64,000 bases of DNA from Rhodococcus sp. UNC23MFCrub1.1 (GTDB taxonomy: Bacteria; Actinomycetota; Actinomycetes; Mycobacteriales; Mycobacteriaceae): NCBI RefSeq assembly GCF_000686025.1, contig NZ_JMLQ01000003.1, positions 558,001 to 622,000 of the forward strand, written 5' to 3'. The position numbers and the translations under genes are program-made. Below the pieces are notes generated by a model that saw nothing but the letters and a program-made list of their open reading frames with translations, was not told the origin of the DNA and did not search any database. This document shows, piece by piece, positions 41,142 to 49,826 of the stretch (positions within the stretch are counted from its first letter, which is position 1; every line of letters starts with the position of its first letter).

Positions 41142-41173
41142 GGTTGCAGTCGGTTGCACTTGCGACTGCAACC
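41142..41173. promoter_or_regulatory. Perfect 11-bp inverted repeat in the ADH/monooxygenase intergenic region
   Basis: GGTTGCAGTCG and CGACTGCAACC flank a 10-base spacer that holds another GTTGCA, and CTGCAAC recurs just after. Four GTTGCA/TGCAAC copies are thus clustered midway between divergent starts. This looks like a multimeric activator site; the GAF regulator is the obvious candidate. Confidence 0.6.
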
Positions 41174-41207
41174 CGCTGCAACTCTTCCTCGGACCGCGTC
41201 CACGGCG

Positions 41208-41223
41208 TGTGCTGTGCATCACA
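41208..41223. promoter_or_regulatory. Operator dyad TGTGCT-GTG-CATCACA upstream of the monooxygenase
   Basis: Same dyad as at 39151-39166, identical at 13 of 16 positions with only the centre changed. It is 36 bases upstream of the monooxygenase ATG, in a position to block or modulate its promoter. Confidence 0.6.
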
Positions 41224-41259
41224 CGAGCACGACCACGGAACGACGAAGACGGAGTTGTC

Positions 41260-43092
41260 ATGACCCAGACCCTCGAGCCACCCACGCAGACCACTCCGCA
41301 GGAGCGAGTAAATGCATGGTTGGCCGATTTCGAAGCGGGGCTCGCTGCGCGGGACATCGATCGAGTCGTCGCGATGTTCGCCGTCGACAGCTTCTGGCGC
41401 GACCTGGTGACGTTCACCTGGAACCTGAAGACCGTCGAGGGACGCGACGGTATCGCGGACATGCTGACGGCACGGCTCGCCGACGTCGGTCCGCAGGGTT
41501 TCCGCACGACCGAGACACCCGACGAGGCCGACGGTGTCACCTCCGCATGGATCGAGTTCGAGACCGCGACGGCACGCGGCAAGGGACATCTGCGGCTACG
41601 CACCGACGCGGAGTCCGGCGAGTCGCTCGCCTGGACCTTGCTGACGACGATGCAGGAACTGAAGGGGTACGAGGAACCGCGCGGGCACGCGCGACCGATG
41701 GGGGCTGTGCACGGCTCGAACAAGGAGACGAAGACCTGGGCCGAGCGACGCGAGGCGGAGGAGAAGGAACTGGGATACGGCATCCAGCCCTACGCCCTCG
41801 TCGTCGGCGGCGGTCAGGGTGGCATCGCTCTGGGCGCTCGCCTGCGTCAGATGGGCGTCCCGGCCATCGTCGTCGATCGCGGCGAGCGCCCCGGTGATCA
41901 GTGGCGAGGACGCTACAAGTCGCTGTGCCTCCACGATCCGGTCTGGTACGACCACCTCCCCTACCTGCCGTTCCCGGACAACTGGCCGGTGTTCGCCCCG
42001 AAGGACAAGATCGGCGACTGGCTCGAGATGTACACGAAGGTCATGGAGGTGCCGTACTGGTCGAAGACGACGGCCCTGTCGGCGACCTTCGACGAGGCGG
42101 CCGGGGAATGGACCGTGGTGGTCGATCGTGACGGCGAGGAGGTGACGCTGCGACCGAAGCAGCTGGTGATGGCGACGGGCATGTCCGGCAAGGCCTCCAT
42201 CCCCGACTTCCCGGGAATGGACGTCTTCCGGGGCGAGCAGCATCACTCGAGTCAGCATCCCGGTCCGGACGCCTACGTCGGCAAGAAGGTCGTGGTGGTG
42301 GGCTCGAACAACTCGGCGCACGACATCTGCAAGGCGCTGTTCGAGACGGGCGCCGACGTCACGATGCTCCAGCGATCGTCCACTCACATCGTCAAGTCCG
42401 ACTCGCTGTGCGAGATCGCGCTGGGCGACCTGTACTCCGAGCGCGCCGTCGAATCCGGAATGACCACGCAGAAAGCGGATCTCACCTTCGCCTCACTGCC
42501 GTACCGCATCATGCACGAGTTCCAGATCCCGGTGTACCAGCAGATCGCCGAGAAGGACAGGGACTTCTACGACCGCCTCGAGAAGGCCGGCTTCCAGCAC
42601 GACTTCGGAGACGACGGCTCCGGACTCTTCATGAAGTACCTGCGGCGCGGCTCCGGCTACTACATCGATGTCGGCGCCTCGGAGCTGGTGGCGGACGGCA
42701 GCATCCACCTCGTCGGCGGCCAGGTCGACCACCTGACGGAGAACTCGGTGGTGCTGTCCGACGGGACGGAACTCGAGGCCGATCTCGTCGTGTACGCGAC
42801 GGGCTACGGATCGATGAACGGCTGGGTGGCCGACCTGGTGGACCAGGAGACGGCCGACAAGGTGGGCAAGTGCTGGGGTCTCGGTTCCGACACCACCAAG
42901 GACCCCGGCCCGTGGGAGGGCGAGCAGCGCAACATGTGGAAGCCGACGCAGCAGGACAACCTGTGGTTCCACGGCGGCAACCTGCACCAGTCGCGGCACT
43001 ACTCGCTCTACCTCGGCCTACAGCTGAAGGCTCGGTACGAAGGCCTGGACACCCCCGTGTACGGGCTGCAGGAGGTCCATCACCTGCGCTGA
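41260..43092 (+). CDS. FAD-dependent monooxygenase with N-terminal SnoaL/NTF2-like domain
   Basis: 610 residues. Residues about 10-140 form an NTF2/SnoaL-like domain (RVNAWLADFEAGLAARDIDR, ARGKGHLRLRTD). The FMO part follows with the FAD site VVGGGQGGIALGARL, GRYKSLCLHDPVWYDHLP, MATGMSGKASIPDFPG, the FxGxxxH motif FRGEQHH, and a second dinucleotide site VVVGSNNSAHDICKAL. The C-terminal ATGYGSMNGWVADLV and FHGGNLHQSRHYS are typical. It should hydroxylate or Baeyer-Villiger oxidise a small substrate using NADPH; the substrate is unknown. GGAG precedes the ATG. Confidence 0.9.
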   Translation: MTQTLEPPTQTTPQERVNAWLADFEAGLAARDIDRVVAMFAVDSFWRDLVTFTWNLKTVEGRDGIADMLTARLADVGPQGFRTTETPDEADGVTSAWIEFETATARGKGHLRLRTDAESGESLAWTLLTTMQELKGYEEPRGHARPMGAVHGSNKETKTWAERREAEEKELGYGIQPYALVVGGGQGGIALGARLRQMGVPAIVVDRGERPGDQWRGRYKSLCLHDPVWYDHLPYLPFPDNWPVFAPKDKIGDWLEMYTKVMEVPYWSKTTALSATFDEAAGEWTVVVDRDGEEVTLRPKQLVMATGMSGKASIPDFPGMDVFRGEQHHSSQHPGPDAYVGKKVVVVGSNNSAHDICKALFETGADVTMLQRSSTHIVKSDSLCEIALGDLYSERAVESGMTTQKADLTFASLPYRIMHEFQIPVYQQIAEKDRDFYDRLEKAGFQHDFGDDGSGLFMKYLRRGSGYYIDVGASELVADGSIHLVGGQVDHLTENSVVLSDGTELEADLVVYATGYGSMNGWVADLVDQETADKVGKCWGLGSDTTKDPGPWEGEQRNMWKPTQQDNLWFHGGNLHQSRHYSLYLGLQLKARYEGLDTPVYGLQEVHHLR

Positions 43093-43102
43093 CAGACGCG
43101 TG

Positions 43103-43136
43103 CGCCGTGTGCGTGTCCCTCGACACGCACACGGCG
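43103..43136. terminator. Bidirectional terminator hairpin
   Basis: CGCCGTGTGCGTGTC and GACACGCACACGGCG form a perfect 15-bp stem with a 4-base loop, 10 bases after the monooxygenase stop. It lies between convergent genes and can end both transcripts. Confidence 0.85.
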
Positions 43137-43185
43137 GTCGTCGGAGCGAGAGAACGTCACTTCACGGTCGGTGTGAGGCCGGTCG

Positions 43186-43500
43186 TCACTGACCGAGCCA
43201 GAGCCGCTTCCGGCAGACGGCGAGCATGGGCTCGACCAGCGCGCGGTCGGTGACCCGAACGCCGTTCTCCAGCAACACCTTCGCACGACCGAAGAACTCG
43301 TGGGGCGTGAGTCCGAACTCCACCAGGATGTCCTCGGCGCGGCCGCCGCCGTAGACGTACCACCGCCGCAGGAAGGCGACCATCGCGAGGTCGGTCTCCG
43401 ACGGATCCGTCGGATCGGTGGACAGGGGTGCTGCGCCGGGCGTCGTCGACCGGGAGGCTGCGGGGAAGGGTGTGCGTGTCACGACGCGAGTATTGCCCAT
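43186..43500 (-). CDS. DUF3263-like small helix-turn-helix protein
   Basis: 104 residues from the ATG at 43500; a GTG at 43482 is also possible. The conserved part is LAMVAFLRRWYVYGGGRAEDILVEFGLTPHEFFGRAKVLL, resembling the actinobacterial DUF3263 family, which looks like a small DNA-binding helical domain. Upstream codons are Thr/Ser/Pro-rich and variable. No function is known. A longer frame in the ORF is not supported. Confidence 0.7.
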   Translation of the reverse strand: MGNTRVVTRTPFPAASRSTTPGAAPLSTDPTDPSETDLAMVAFLRRWYVYGGGRAEDILVEFGLTPHEFFGRAKVLLENGVRVTDRALVEPMLAVCRKRLWLGQ

Positions 43501-43716
43501 CGATCCGACACTGCGGTGACGGATCGGTGAACATGCCGACGAGTCACAGCAATTTCTCAGCGGCTGTTCACTCCGGGACAGCGTGATCACCGGGCCGCGC
43601 GGGTATGTGATCCCCACCACGCCACCGCGGCGTCGTCCACCGTTCCGGTAGCGGAGGCAATAGATTCGACGGTGTTCGTCGTTCGTCGGCGGCACGACCG
43701 CCGGAGGGGCAGCACG

Positions 43717-44502
43717 ATGAACGTTCGACACAGACGACCGGCCACCTGGTTCGCGACCGCCGCAGTGGGCGTCGCACTGGTCACCGCCCTCGCGGCCCCC
43801 GCGAGCGCCGCGCCCGCACCGGGCGACTTCTCCGGCGTCCCGGAGCGGACCTCCCTGTCGTACACCTCGCTCTCCACGGGCGTCCACGTCGGCACTGCCA
43901 ACGAGAACGAGGCACGGCCGGGACTCTCCACGGTCAAGCTCTACCTGGCGGATCACGTGCTCCGACAGGGTGATTCGTCCGCGGAGGACCGCGACCTCGC
44001 CGCTCGCATGATCCAGGTGAGCGACGACTGGGCCGCCTCGCTGCTCGACAGCAAGTACCCCGGCGCCATCGACGCCGCGGCGCGCGAGTACGGACTGACC
44101 GCGACCTCGCGAGGCAGCTTCTGGGGCGACTCCTACACCAGCACGGCCGACACCGTGCGCTTCCTCGACACCAAGAAGCGCACCGATCCCGGCAGCCCCG
44201 TCCTCACGTGGATGACCACGGCGCTACCGGTCGCGGCCGACGGCACGGTCCAGGACTGGGGCACCGGTCGGCTCGCCGCCGCCACCGGAACGAAGTGGGG
44301 CTGGGCGGACGACGGGTCCAGCGTCGTCGCCTCGGCCTCCATCGGCGACGACTTCACGGTCGCGGCCAACACCTACGGCGGCCCGGCGACCCAGAGCGAC
44401 GACGTACTCACCGCGCTGGGGGCGTTCGGTCTGGCGACCCCGACGATCGTGACCGCGCCGAGTGTTCCGTCGCTGCTGGACGCCATCCTCGGCATTCGCT
44501 GA
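43717..44502 (+). CDS. Secreted serine-hydrolase/beta-lactamase-like protein
   Basis: 261 residues. A clear signal peptide (WFATAAVGVALVTALAAPASA) has a likely cut before APAPG. An SxxK motif occurs in LSTVKLYLADH, followed by SDDWAASLL, which could match the SxN-like element, and KWGWADDGS near the C-terminus; a clear KTG box is not seen. The size fits class A beta-lactamase-like extracellular enzymes common in nocardioform genera. Whether it is catalytically active is uncertain. GGAGGGG lies 6-9 bases before the ATG. Confidence 0.75.
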   Translation: MNVRHRRPATWFATAAVGVALVTALAAPASAAPAPGDFSGVPERTSLSYTSLSTGVHVGTANENEARPGLSTVKLYLADHVLRQGDSSAEDRDLAARMIQVSDDWAASLLDSKYPGAIDAAAREYGLTATSRGSFWGDSYTSTADTVRFLDTKKRTDPGSPVLTWMTTALPVAADGTVQDWGTGRLAAATGTKWGWADDGSSVVASASIGDDFTVAANTYGGPATQSDDVLTALGAFGLATPTIVTAPSVPSLLDAILGIR

Positions 44503-44520
44503 CACCGACATCGACCGGCC

Positions 44521-45741
44521 TCACGCCGACTTCTTACGACTCCGATTGCCGGATCGAGCGGAGACCGCACCACCGAGCAGGATCATGCGCATGGTCCGTT
44601 CGGCGGCGTCGGTGAGCAACCGCTCGCCGTTCGCGACCGCCTCGGACAACGGCATCGGCACCGTGATGATGGACGCAATGGCGGCGATGCCCACGTCGTG
44701 CACCGCCGGCGCTCCGCGACCGAGTGATCCCGCCAACGCGATCACCGGCACGCCGAACTGCTGGCAGCGCCGCGCCACCTCCGCCGGGACCTTGCCACGC
44801 GGGGTCTGGAAGTCGATGGACCCTTCGGCAGTGATGACGAGGTCCGCCTTGCGGATTCGGCGGTCGAGGTCGATTCCCGACAGGCCCGAGTCCAGCAACG
44901 CATCGAATCGGGACCGCAACTGCGCCCCGACCCCGGCCGCGAGTCCTGCACCCAGTCCGCCCGACGCTCCCGTGCCCGCTCCGGTCGCCACATCGCCGGC
45001 GGCCACACCGTCCCGCTCGAGGACGCGCGCCCAGTTGTCCAGGGCGGCGGAGAGTTCGTCCACCTGATCCGGGGACGCCCCCTTCTGAGGTCCGAACACG
45101 CGGGCGACACCGCTGGGTCCGCACAGTACGTTGTGCGGATTGCACGCGAGCACGACGTCGACCTCGGCGAGACGGGGATGCAGCGCCGTCAGATCGAGGT
45201 GGTGCGCCCGGATCAGTTCTCGACCGCCGCGGCCGATCTCATGGCCCTGCACGTCGAGGATCCTGGCGCCGAGCGCCTGCAGTGCCCCGGCTCCCCCGTC
45301 GCAGGTGCCGGAATCGCCGCAACCCACCAGGATCGTGTCCGCGCCCGCGTCGAGCGCCGCGGCCATGAGCTGGCCGACACCGTAGGTGGTGGTCGCGCCG
45401 GGATCGCGCCGATCGTGCGGTACGAGGGAGAGCCCCGCCGCAGCCGCCATCTCCACCACGGCGACGGAGCGCTCGGAGCCACCGAGTCGGGCCCAGTGCG
45501 AGGGCACCGGCTCCCCCACCGGTCCGACGACCGTCGTCTCGTGGAGGGTGCCGCGCGTCGCGGCCGCCAGTGTGCGTGCCGTTCCCTCACCGCCGTCGGC
45601 GATGGGCGCGGTGTCGACCCGAACTCCGGGTAGTGCGCGCCGCACCCCCGATGCGATGGCGGACGCGACGGACTCGGCGCAGAGGCTCTCCTTGAAGCCG
45701 CTGGGGGCGACGAGGATGCGCTGGGGAACTCGTGTGGACAT
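44521..45741 (-). CDS. glxK: Glycerate kinase
   Basis: 406 residues, GlxK/GckA family (PF02595). It shows ILVAPSGFKESLCAESVASAI at the start, PIADGGEGTARTL, GCGDSGTCDGGAGALQALG, and VFGPQKGASPDQV. It phosphorylates D-glycerate to a phosphoglycerate. AGGAGA lies 5 bases before the ATG. It follows the SLC13 transporter by 28 bases and is the last gene of the operon that begins with the acidic exported peptide. Confidence 0.95.
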   Translation of the reverse strand: MSTRVPQRILVAPSGFKESLCAESVASAIASGVRRALPGVRVDTAPIADGGEGTARTLAAATRGTLHETTVVGPVGEPVPSHWARLGGSERSVAVVEMAAAAGLSLVPHDRRDPGATTTYGVGQLMAAALDAGADTILVGCGDSGTCDGGAGALQALGARILDVQGHEIGRGGRELIRAHHLDLTALHPRLAEVDVVLACNPHNVLCGPSGVARVFGPQKGASPDQVDELSAALDNWARVLERDGVAAGDVATGAGTGASGGLGAGLAAGVGAQLRSRFDALLDSGLSGIDLDRRIRKADLVITAEGSIDFQTPRGKVPAEVARRCQQFGVPVIALAGSLGRGAPAVHDVGIAAIASIITVPMPLSEAVANGERLLTDAAERTMRMILLGGAVSARSGNRSRKKSA

Positions 45742-45769
45742 GGTTCTCCTGAGATAGGGGTGGGAGCAG

Positions 45770-47275
45770 TCAGGGCAGGTACAGCGGAAGACCGAGGGCA
45801 GGCCACAGCCATACCGAGCAGACGAGAACGAGAGCGACGGACACCGGGGCGACGGCGGCGGACAGGCGGAGAAGGTGGCCTGCCGAGAACCCCGGGACGG
45901 AGTCGCTCGCGGCGAACATCGCCACCGGTTTGGCCGAACTGGTGAGGGTGAGGCAGAAGCCGGCGGCAGCGGTGGAAGCGAACGCCGCGGCGGCAGGATC
46001 GATGCCGAGCACCGGCGCAGTGGCGACGACGACGGGGACGAGCACCGCGGAGCGGGCGGACCGTGACTGGACCACGAGGTGGGACAGCAGCGACACCAGC
46101 ACCAGTACGACCACGAACACGGTCGCCGCGGACGACCCGAGCGCGCTGATGGGCCCGAAGACCAGGTCGGCGAACCACTCGGCGGCACCCGTCGTGGTCA
46201 GCGCCATTCCGAGACACAGTGTTCCGGCCATGAAGAGCAGCAGGCTCCACGGGATGGTGCGAACGGCGGCCGGCAGCGTGGTGGCCCCGACGAACGGTGC
46301 CGACGCGAGCAGTGCGCCGATCATCGCGACGATGGCCGGTTCGACACCGTGCACCGGCTCGGTGCACCACAGGGTCACGACGGCGACCAGAACGAGCAGG
46401 ACACGCTTCTGCGGGACGGTGAATGGCCCGGTGGACCCGACGAACGCGTCGCGTGTCACCGAGAGCGGTCGGCGTCGCTCCGCTCGATCGGTGAACAGGG
46501 ACAGCGCGATCTCCGCCGCGAGATGCGACCACACGATCGCGAGCGGCAGTCCGAGAATCGCCCACTGCAGGAACCCGATGCCCGATCCGGTCGTCGTGCG
46601 CACGATCTCGCTGGTGATGAGGTGCGCGCCGGCCCCCAGCAGCGACCCGACCGCGGAGCAGAGGATCACCGCGGGGAAGACCAGGGACAGCGTCAGCACC
46701 ACTCGGGGCCGTTCACGCAGAACGGTCGCCAGAGCGAGGAACACCGGCAGCGCCAGCGCAGCCCGGCCCGACGTCGACGGGATCGCGAAGGTCGTCAGGA
46801 GCAGCACGAGGGTGACCAGATGGACGAGCTGCCGCGGTGACCGGGCAGCCGACAGCACGCGTGCCGCAACCCGAGCGGACAGGCCGCTGGCCGTCACCGC
46901 CGCGGCGATGACGAACGACCCGACCAACAGCCAGATCACGGTGTCACCCAGTGTGCGCGTGAAGGTCTCGGTGGACACGGGACCCAGGATCACCAACGTC
47001 AGAGCGGCGCCCAGAGCGACGTGGGTGTCGTCGAGGGGCGAGAAGATCCACATCCACACCGCGACGAGGAAGACCAGCACCGTGATGGTCCCGTGTGCGG
47101 TCAGATCGCCGGCCACTCCTGCAAGGACGACACCGACGGCGAGCACCGCGAGAATGACGGCACTGACGAGGGTCCGCGGCGACGGCGTCGGAACTCGCCG
47201 CGGCGTCCGGGTCGGGACAGGACTGGTGGGAGTACGCCGCCCGGGCGGCGTCGTCGCGAACTCGGTGACGGTCAT
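45770..47275 (-). CDS. SLC13/DASS-family anion transporter
   Basis: 501 residues, about 11-12 helices. It has the twin-half pattern of divalent anion:sodium symporters: FAIPSTSGRAALALPVFLAL in the first half and SLLSHLVVQSRSARSAVLVPVV with TLTSSAKPVAMF in the second. SNT-type substrate signatures are partly changed (STS, SSA), so substrate choice may differ from C4-dicarboxylates. The ATG overlaps the response-regulator stop (ATGA). The following glycerate kinase suggests glycerate or a similar hydroxy acid as substrate. Confidence 0.88.
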   Translation of the reverse strand: MTVTEFATTPPGRRTPTSPVPTRTPRRVPTPSPRTLVSAVILAVLAVGVVLAGVAGDLTAHGTITVLVFLVAVWMWIFSPLDDTHVALGAALTLVILGPVSTETFTRTLGDTVIWLLVGSFVIAAAVTASGLSARVAARVLSAARSPRQLVHLVTLVLLLTTFAIPSTSGRAALALPVFLALATVLRERPRVVLTLSLVFPAVILCSAVGSLLGAGAHLITSEIVRTTTGSGIGFLQWAILGLPLAIVWSHLAAEIALSLFTDRAERRRPLSVTRDAFVGSTGPFTVPQKRVLLVLVAVVTLWCTEPVHGVEPAIVAMIGALLASAPFVGATTLPAAVRTIPWSLLLFMAGTLCLGMALTTTGAAEWFADLVFGPISALGSSAATVFVVVLVLVSLLSHLVVQSRSARSAVLVPVVVATAPVLGIDPAAAAFASTAAAGFCLTLTSSAKPVAMFAASDSVPGFSAGHLLRLSAAVAPVSVALVLVCSVWLWPALGLPLYLP

Positions 47276-47931
47276 CGGACGCGGTATCCCATCCCGCGCA
47301 CGGTCTCCACGCGCTCGGCGCCGATCTTCGCGCGCAACGCACGCACGTAGACGTCGACCACGTTCGAGGCCGGATCGAAGTCGTATCCCCACACCTGCCC
47401 GAGGATCTGCTCACGGGACAGCACCTGGTCGGGGTGGCGCAGGAACGTCTCGAGCAGAGCGAACTCGCGCGCCGTCAGATCGACGACCGACTCCCCCACG
47501 TGCACACGGCGTGACCGCAGATCGAGACGAAGGTCCCCCGAGGTCAGCGAGTTGTCCGCCGAACCTGCGATGTCGTCCTGCAACCGCAGGCGTACCCGTG
47601 CGAGGAGCTCGGCGAACTGGAAGGGCTTGGTCATGTAGTCGTTGGCGCCGCCCTCGAGCCCGGCAACGGTGTCGCGCACGCTGTCCCGAGCGGTCAGGAC
47701 CACCACGGGTGTCGACACACCCTCGCCGCGCAACTGTCGGAGCACCGTGAACCCGTCCATCGCCGGCAGGCCGATGTCGAGCACCACCATGTCGAAGCCA
47801 CCGCCACGCGCCATCATGAGCGCGGTCTCGCCGTCGGCGACGTGCTCGGTGGTGTACCCGGCGGCCCGCAGACCCTTGCCGACGAAGGAGGCGATGTGGA
47901 TGTCGTCCTCCGCGATCAGGATTCGGCTCAT
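47272..47931 (-). CDS. OmpR-family response regulator
   Basis: 219 residues. Receiver domain with acidic pocket AEDD, phospho-acceptor aspartate in MVVLDIGLPAMDG, Thr in VLTARD and Lys in YMTKPF; winged-helix C-terminus with LTAREFALLETFLRHPDQVLS and VDVYVRALRAKIG. It overlaps both the kinase upstream and the transporter downstream by 4 bases, so all three are translated together. It probably controls this operon. Confidence 0.95.
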   Translation of the reverse strand: MSRILIAEDDIHIASFVGKGLRAAGYTTEHVADGETALMMARGGGFDMVVLDIGLPAMDGFTVLRQLRGEGVSTPVVVLTARDSVRDTVAGLEGGANDYMTKPFQFAELLARVRLRLQDDIAGSADNSLTSGDLRLDLRSRRVHVGESVVDLTAREFALLETFLRHPDQVLSREQILGQVWGYDFDPASNVVDVYVRALRAKIGAERVETVRGMGYRVR

Positions 47932-49439
47932 CGGATCTCCTTCGTGAGTGCATCGTCTGTCGTGGGCGCCGGGCCGGTCTCGGACCGCGGGCTGTGGCCC
48001 GGAGCCGGGAGGTCGAGGCCGAACGTCGCCCCCTCGCCGTGCACACTGCGCACCCAGGCGGAGCCGCCGTGGGCGTCGGCGATGGCACGGACGATGGCGA
48101 GTCCGAGGCCGGCTCCCGACCGCGCTGCCGGTGACGTCCGGTCGGCGGGCGATCCGCGTTGGAAACGGTCGAAGATGACGGGCGCGTCCTCGGGGCGGAC
48201 GCCGGGCCCGTCGTCGGCGATCCACAGCGACAACCGTCGAGCGTCCCCGTCGTCGTGGAAGGTCGATCCGAGCCGGATGCGGCTCCCGTCCTCGGTGTGT
48301 CCGACGGCGTTGGCCGCGAGCTGGACCATGGCCTGCGTGACGCGCTGGGCGTCCAGAACACACGAGCCCTCCGCGACCTGCATCAGCAACCACTGCCGAT
48401 CGCCGAGCGTCTGCACCTTCGACTCGATATCGAGGACGAGTTGCGCCGCATCGACGGGGGCGGGCACGACGAAATCGGGCTGCTCGGCCTTGGCCAACAT
48501 GAGCAGATCGCTGACGATCCGCCCCATGCGGGCGAGCTCGCTGTCGACGAGCGCCAACGTACGCCGCCGGTCCTCCGGGTCCTCCGACATGAGCTCGAGA
48601 TGCCCCCGGACGATCGTGATCGGCGTGCGCAGTTCGTGTCCGGCATCGTCCACGAACTGTCGCTGGGTGACGTACGCCTGCTCCAGCCGGTCGAGCATCG
48701 CATTGAACGTCTCGGCGAGATCGGAGATGTCGTCGCGCCCGTGGACCGGGACGCGCGCGGTCAGATCCGTCTCCCCGATCTCGGCCGCGACCGTGCGCAC
48801 CGTGCGGACGGGAGCGAGAATGCGACCGGCGACGAGATACGCGATTCCAGTCGTCAGCAGCAGTCCGACGGCGCCGACCACTGCCATGGTTCGCATGGTC
48901 CGATCGACGAGATCACGGTTCGCACCGGTGAACGCCGTGACGACGAACGTGCCGGCGCGGCCGGTCGCGTCGTCGATGACGACGTGCCCCCACCGCATCT
49001 CGCCGTTGTCGGTGTCCAGCACTCCGGCGGGTTCGGCCGACTGCACGACCGTCGTCAGGATCGGTGACCCCGGTGCGAGCACGGTCGGCACATCGACGCC
49101 GGGCTGAGTCAGTACCGAGTCGCCCACGACGCCGAACATCACTTCACCCGTGCCGGCCGACTGCCGGGCGAGGTACACCTCGAGAAGCCGCTCCACCGAG
49201 ACGAACGGCTGCGTCGTCGTGGGATCGACCCCCTCGGACGCGAAGGTCCGGAACTCCTCGGCTTCCTGCGCGACGTCCCCGTTGGCGCGCACGTCGACGT
49301 CGCGCAACAACAGATTGCGGGCGGTCACCAGCACGACCACCAACAGAAGAAGGGTCGTCAACATGATCCAGGCGGTGATCTTCCACCGTGCCGGAAGAGC
49401 CGATCCGCGGCGAGCCGAGACACCGGCGGCGTCACTCAT
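47928..49439 (-). CDS. Sensor histidine kinase
   Basis: 503 residues. Two membrane helices (about 20-42 and 180-205) flank a periplasmic sensor of about 135 residues. A HAMP domain follows, then the H-box FVDDAGHELRTPITIVRGH, the N-box QLAANAVGHTEDG, and the ATP motifs IADDGPGV and GAGLGLAIV. It is the partner of the response regulator. Its start lies within the end of the acidic peptide gene (8-base overlap). Confidence 0.95.
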   Translation of the reverse strand: MSDAAGVSARRGSALPARWKITAWIMLTTLLLLVVVLVTARNLLLRDVDVRANGDVAQEAEEFRTFASEGVDPTTTQPFVSVERLLEVYLARQSAGTGEVMFGVVGDSVLTQPGVDVPTVLAPGSPILTTVVQSAEPAGVLDTDNGEMRWGHVVIDDATGRAGTFVVTAFTGANRDLVDRTMRTMAVVGAVGLLLTTGIAYLVAGRILAPVRTVRTVAAEIGETDLTARVPVHGRDDISDLAETFNAMLDRLEQAYVTQRQFVDDAGHELRTPITIVRGHLELMSEDPEDRRRTLALVDSELARMGRIVSDLLMLAKAEQPDFVVPAPVDAAQLVLDIESKVQTLGDRQWLLMQVAEGSCVLDAQRVTQAMVQLAANAVGHTEDGSRIRLGSTFHDDGDARRLSLWIADDGPGVRPEDAPVIFDRFQRGSPADRTSPAARSGAGLGLAIVRAIADAHGGSAWVRSVHGEGATFGLDLPAPGHSPRSETGPAPTTDDALTKEIR

Positions 49440-49743
49440 CGTCGTCACCGCCGTCGACGTCGTCGACGTCGTCGGCGCCGTCATCGCCGTCGTCCGCGTC
49501 GTCCGCGTCGTCGTCGGAGAAGTCGACGATCGGCGGTGCCTGCACGGCCGGCGCGGGCGAGGCAGGCGGGACATCAGGTGTGGGAGCGATCACCTCGGGC
49601 GTCGGCTCCGGCTCCACACTCACCACGACGGGCGAGGGGTCGAGGCGTGGCGCCGGTGATCGCGTCACCAGGACCCCGGCGACGAGAACGCACGCGATGG
49701 CCACCAGGACGGCGGCCGCGGCGAGTGGGCGGGAGGAGCGCAT
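49432..49743 (-). CDS. Small exported or membrane-anchored acidic protein ahead of the two-component system
   Basis: 103 residues. One N-terminal hydrophobic segment (PLAAAAVLVAIACVLVAGVLV) is followed by a Pro/Val-rich stretch and a tail of about 30 residues that is almost all Asp/Gly/Glu, encoded by a GAC-type repeat. No family is recognised. CATAGT seven bases upstream of the ATG is a well-placed -10 for a leaderless mRNA, and no Shine-Dalgarno is present. Overlap with the kinase gene suggests a sensing accessory role; the acidic tail could bind Ca2+ or other cations. Confidence 0.6.
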   Translation of the reverse strand: MRSSRPLAAAAVLVAIACVLVAGVLVTRSPAPRLDPSPVVVSVEPEPTPEVIAPTPDVPPASPAPAVQAPPIVDFSDDDADDADDGDDGADDVDDVDGGDDDE

Positions 49744-49826
49744 GACAGCAACTATGCCGGGGGTCCATGACCGTCCCATGAGACGACGATGAAGGTTTCT
49801 TCATGTTCGACACGCCGTGAGTGGCC

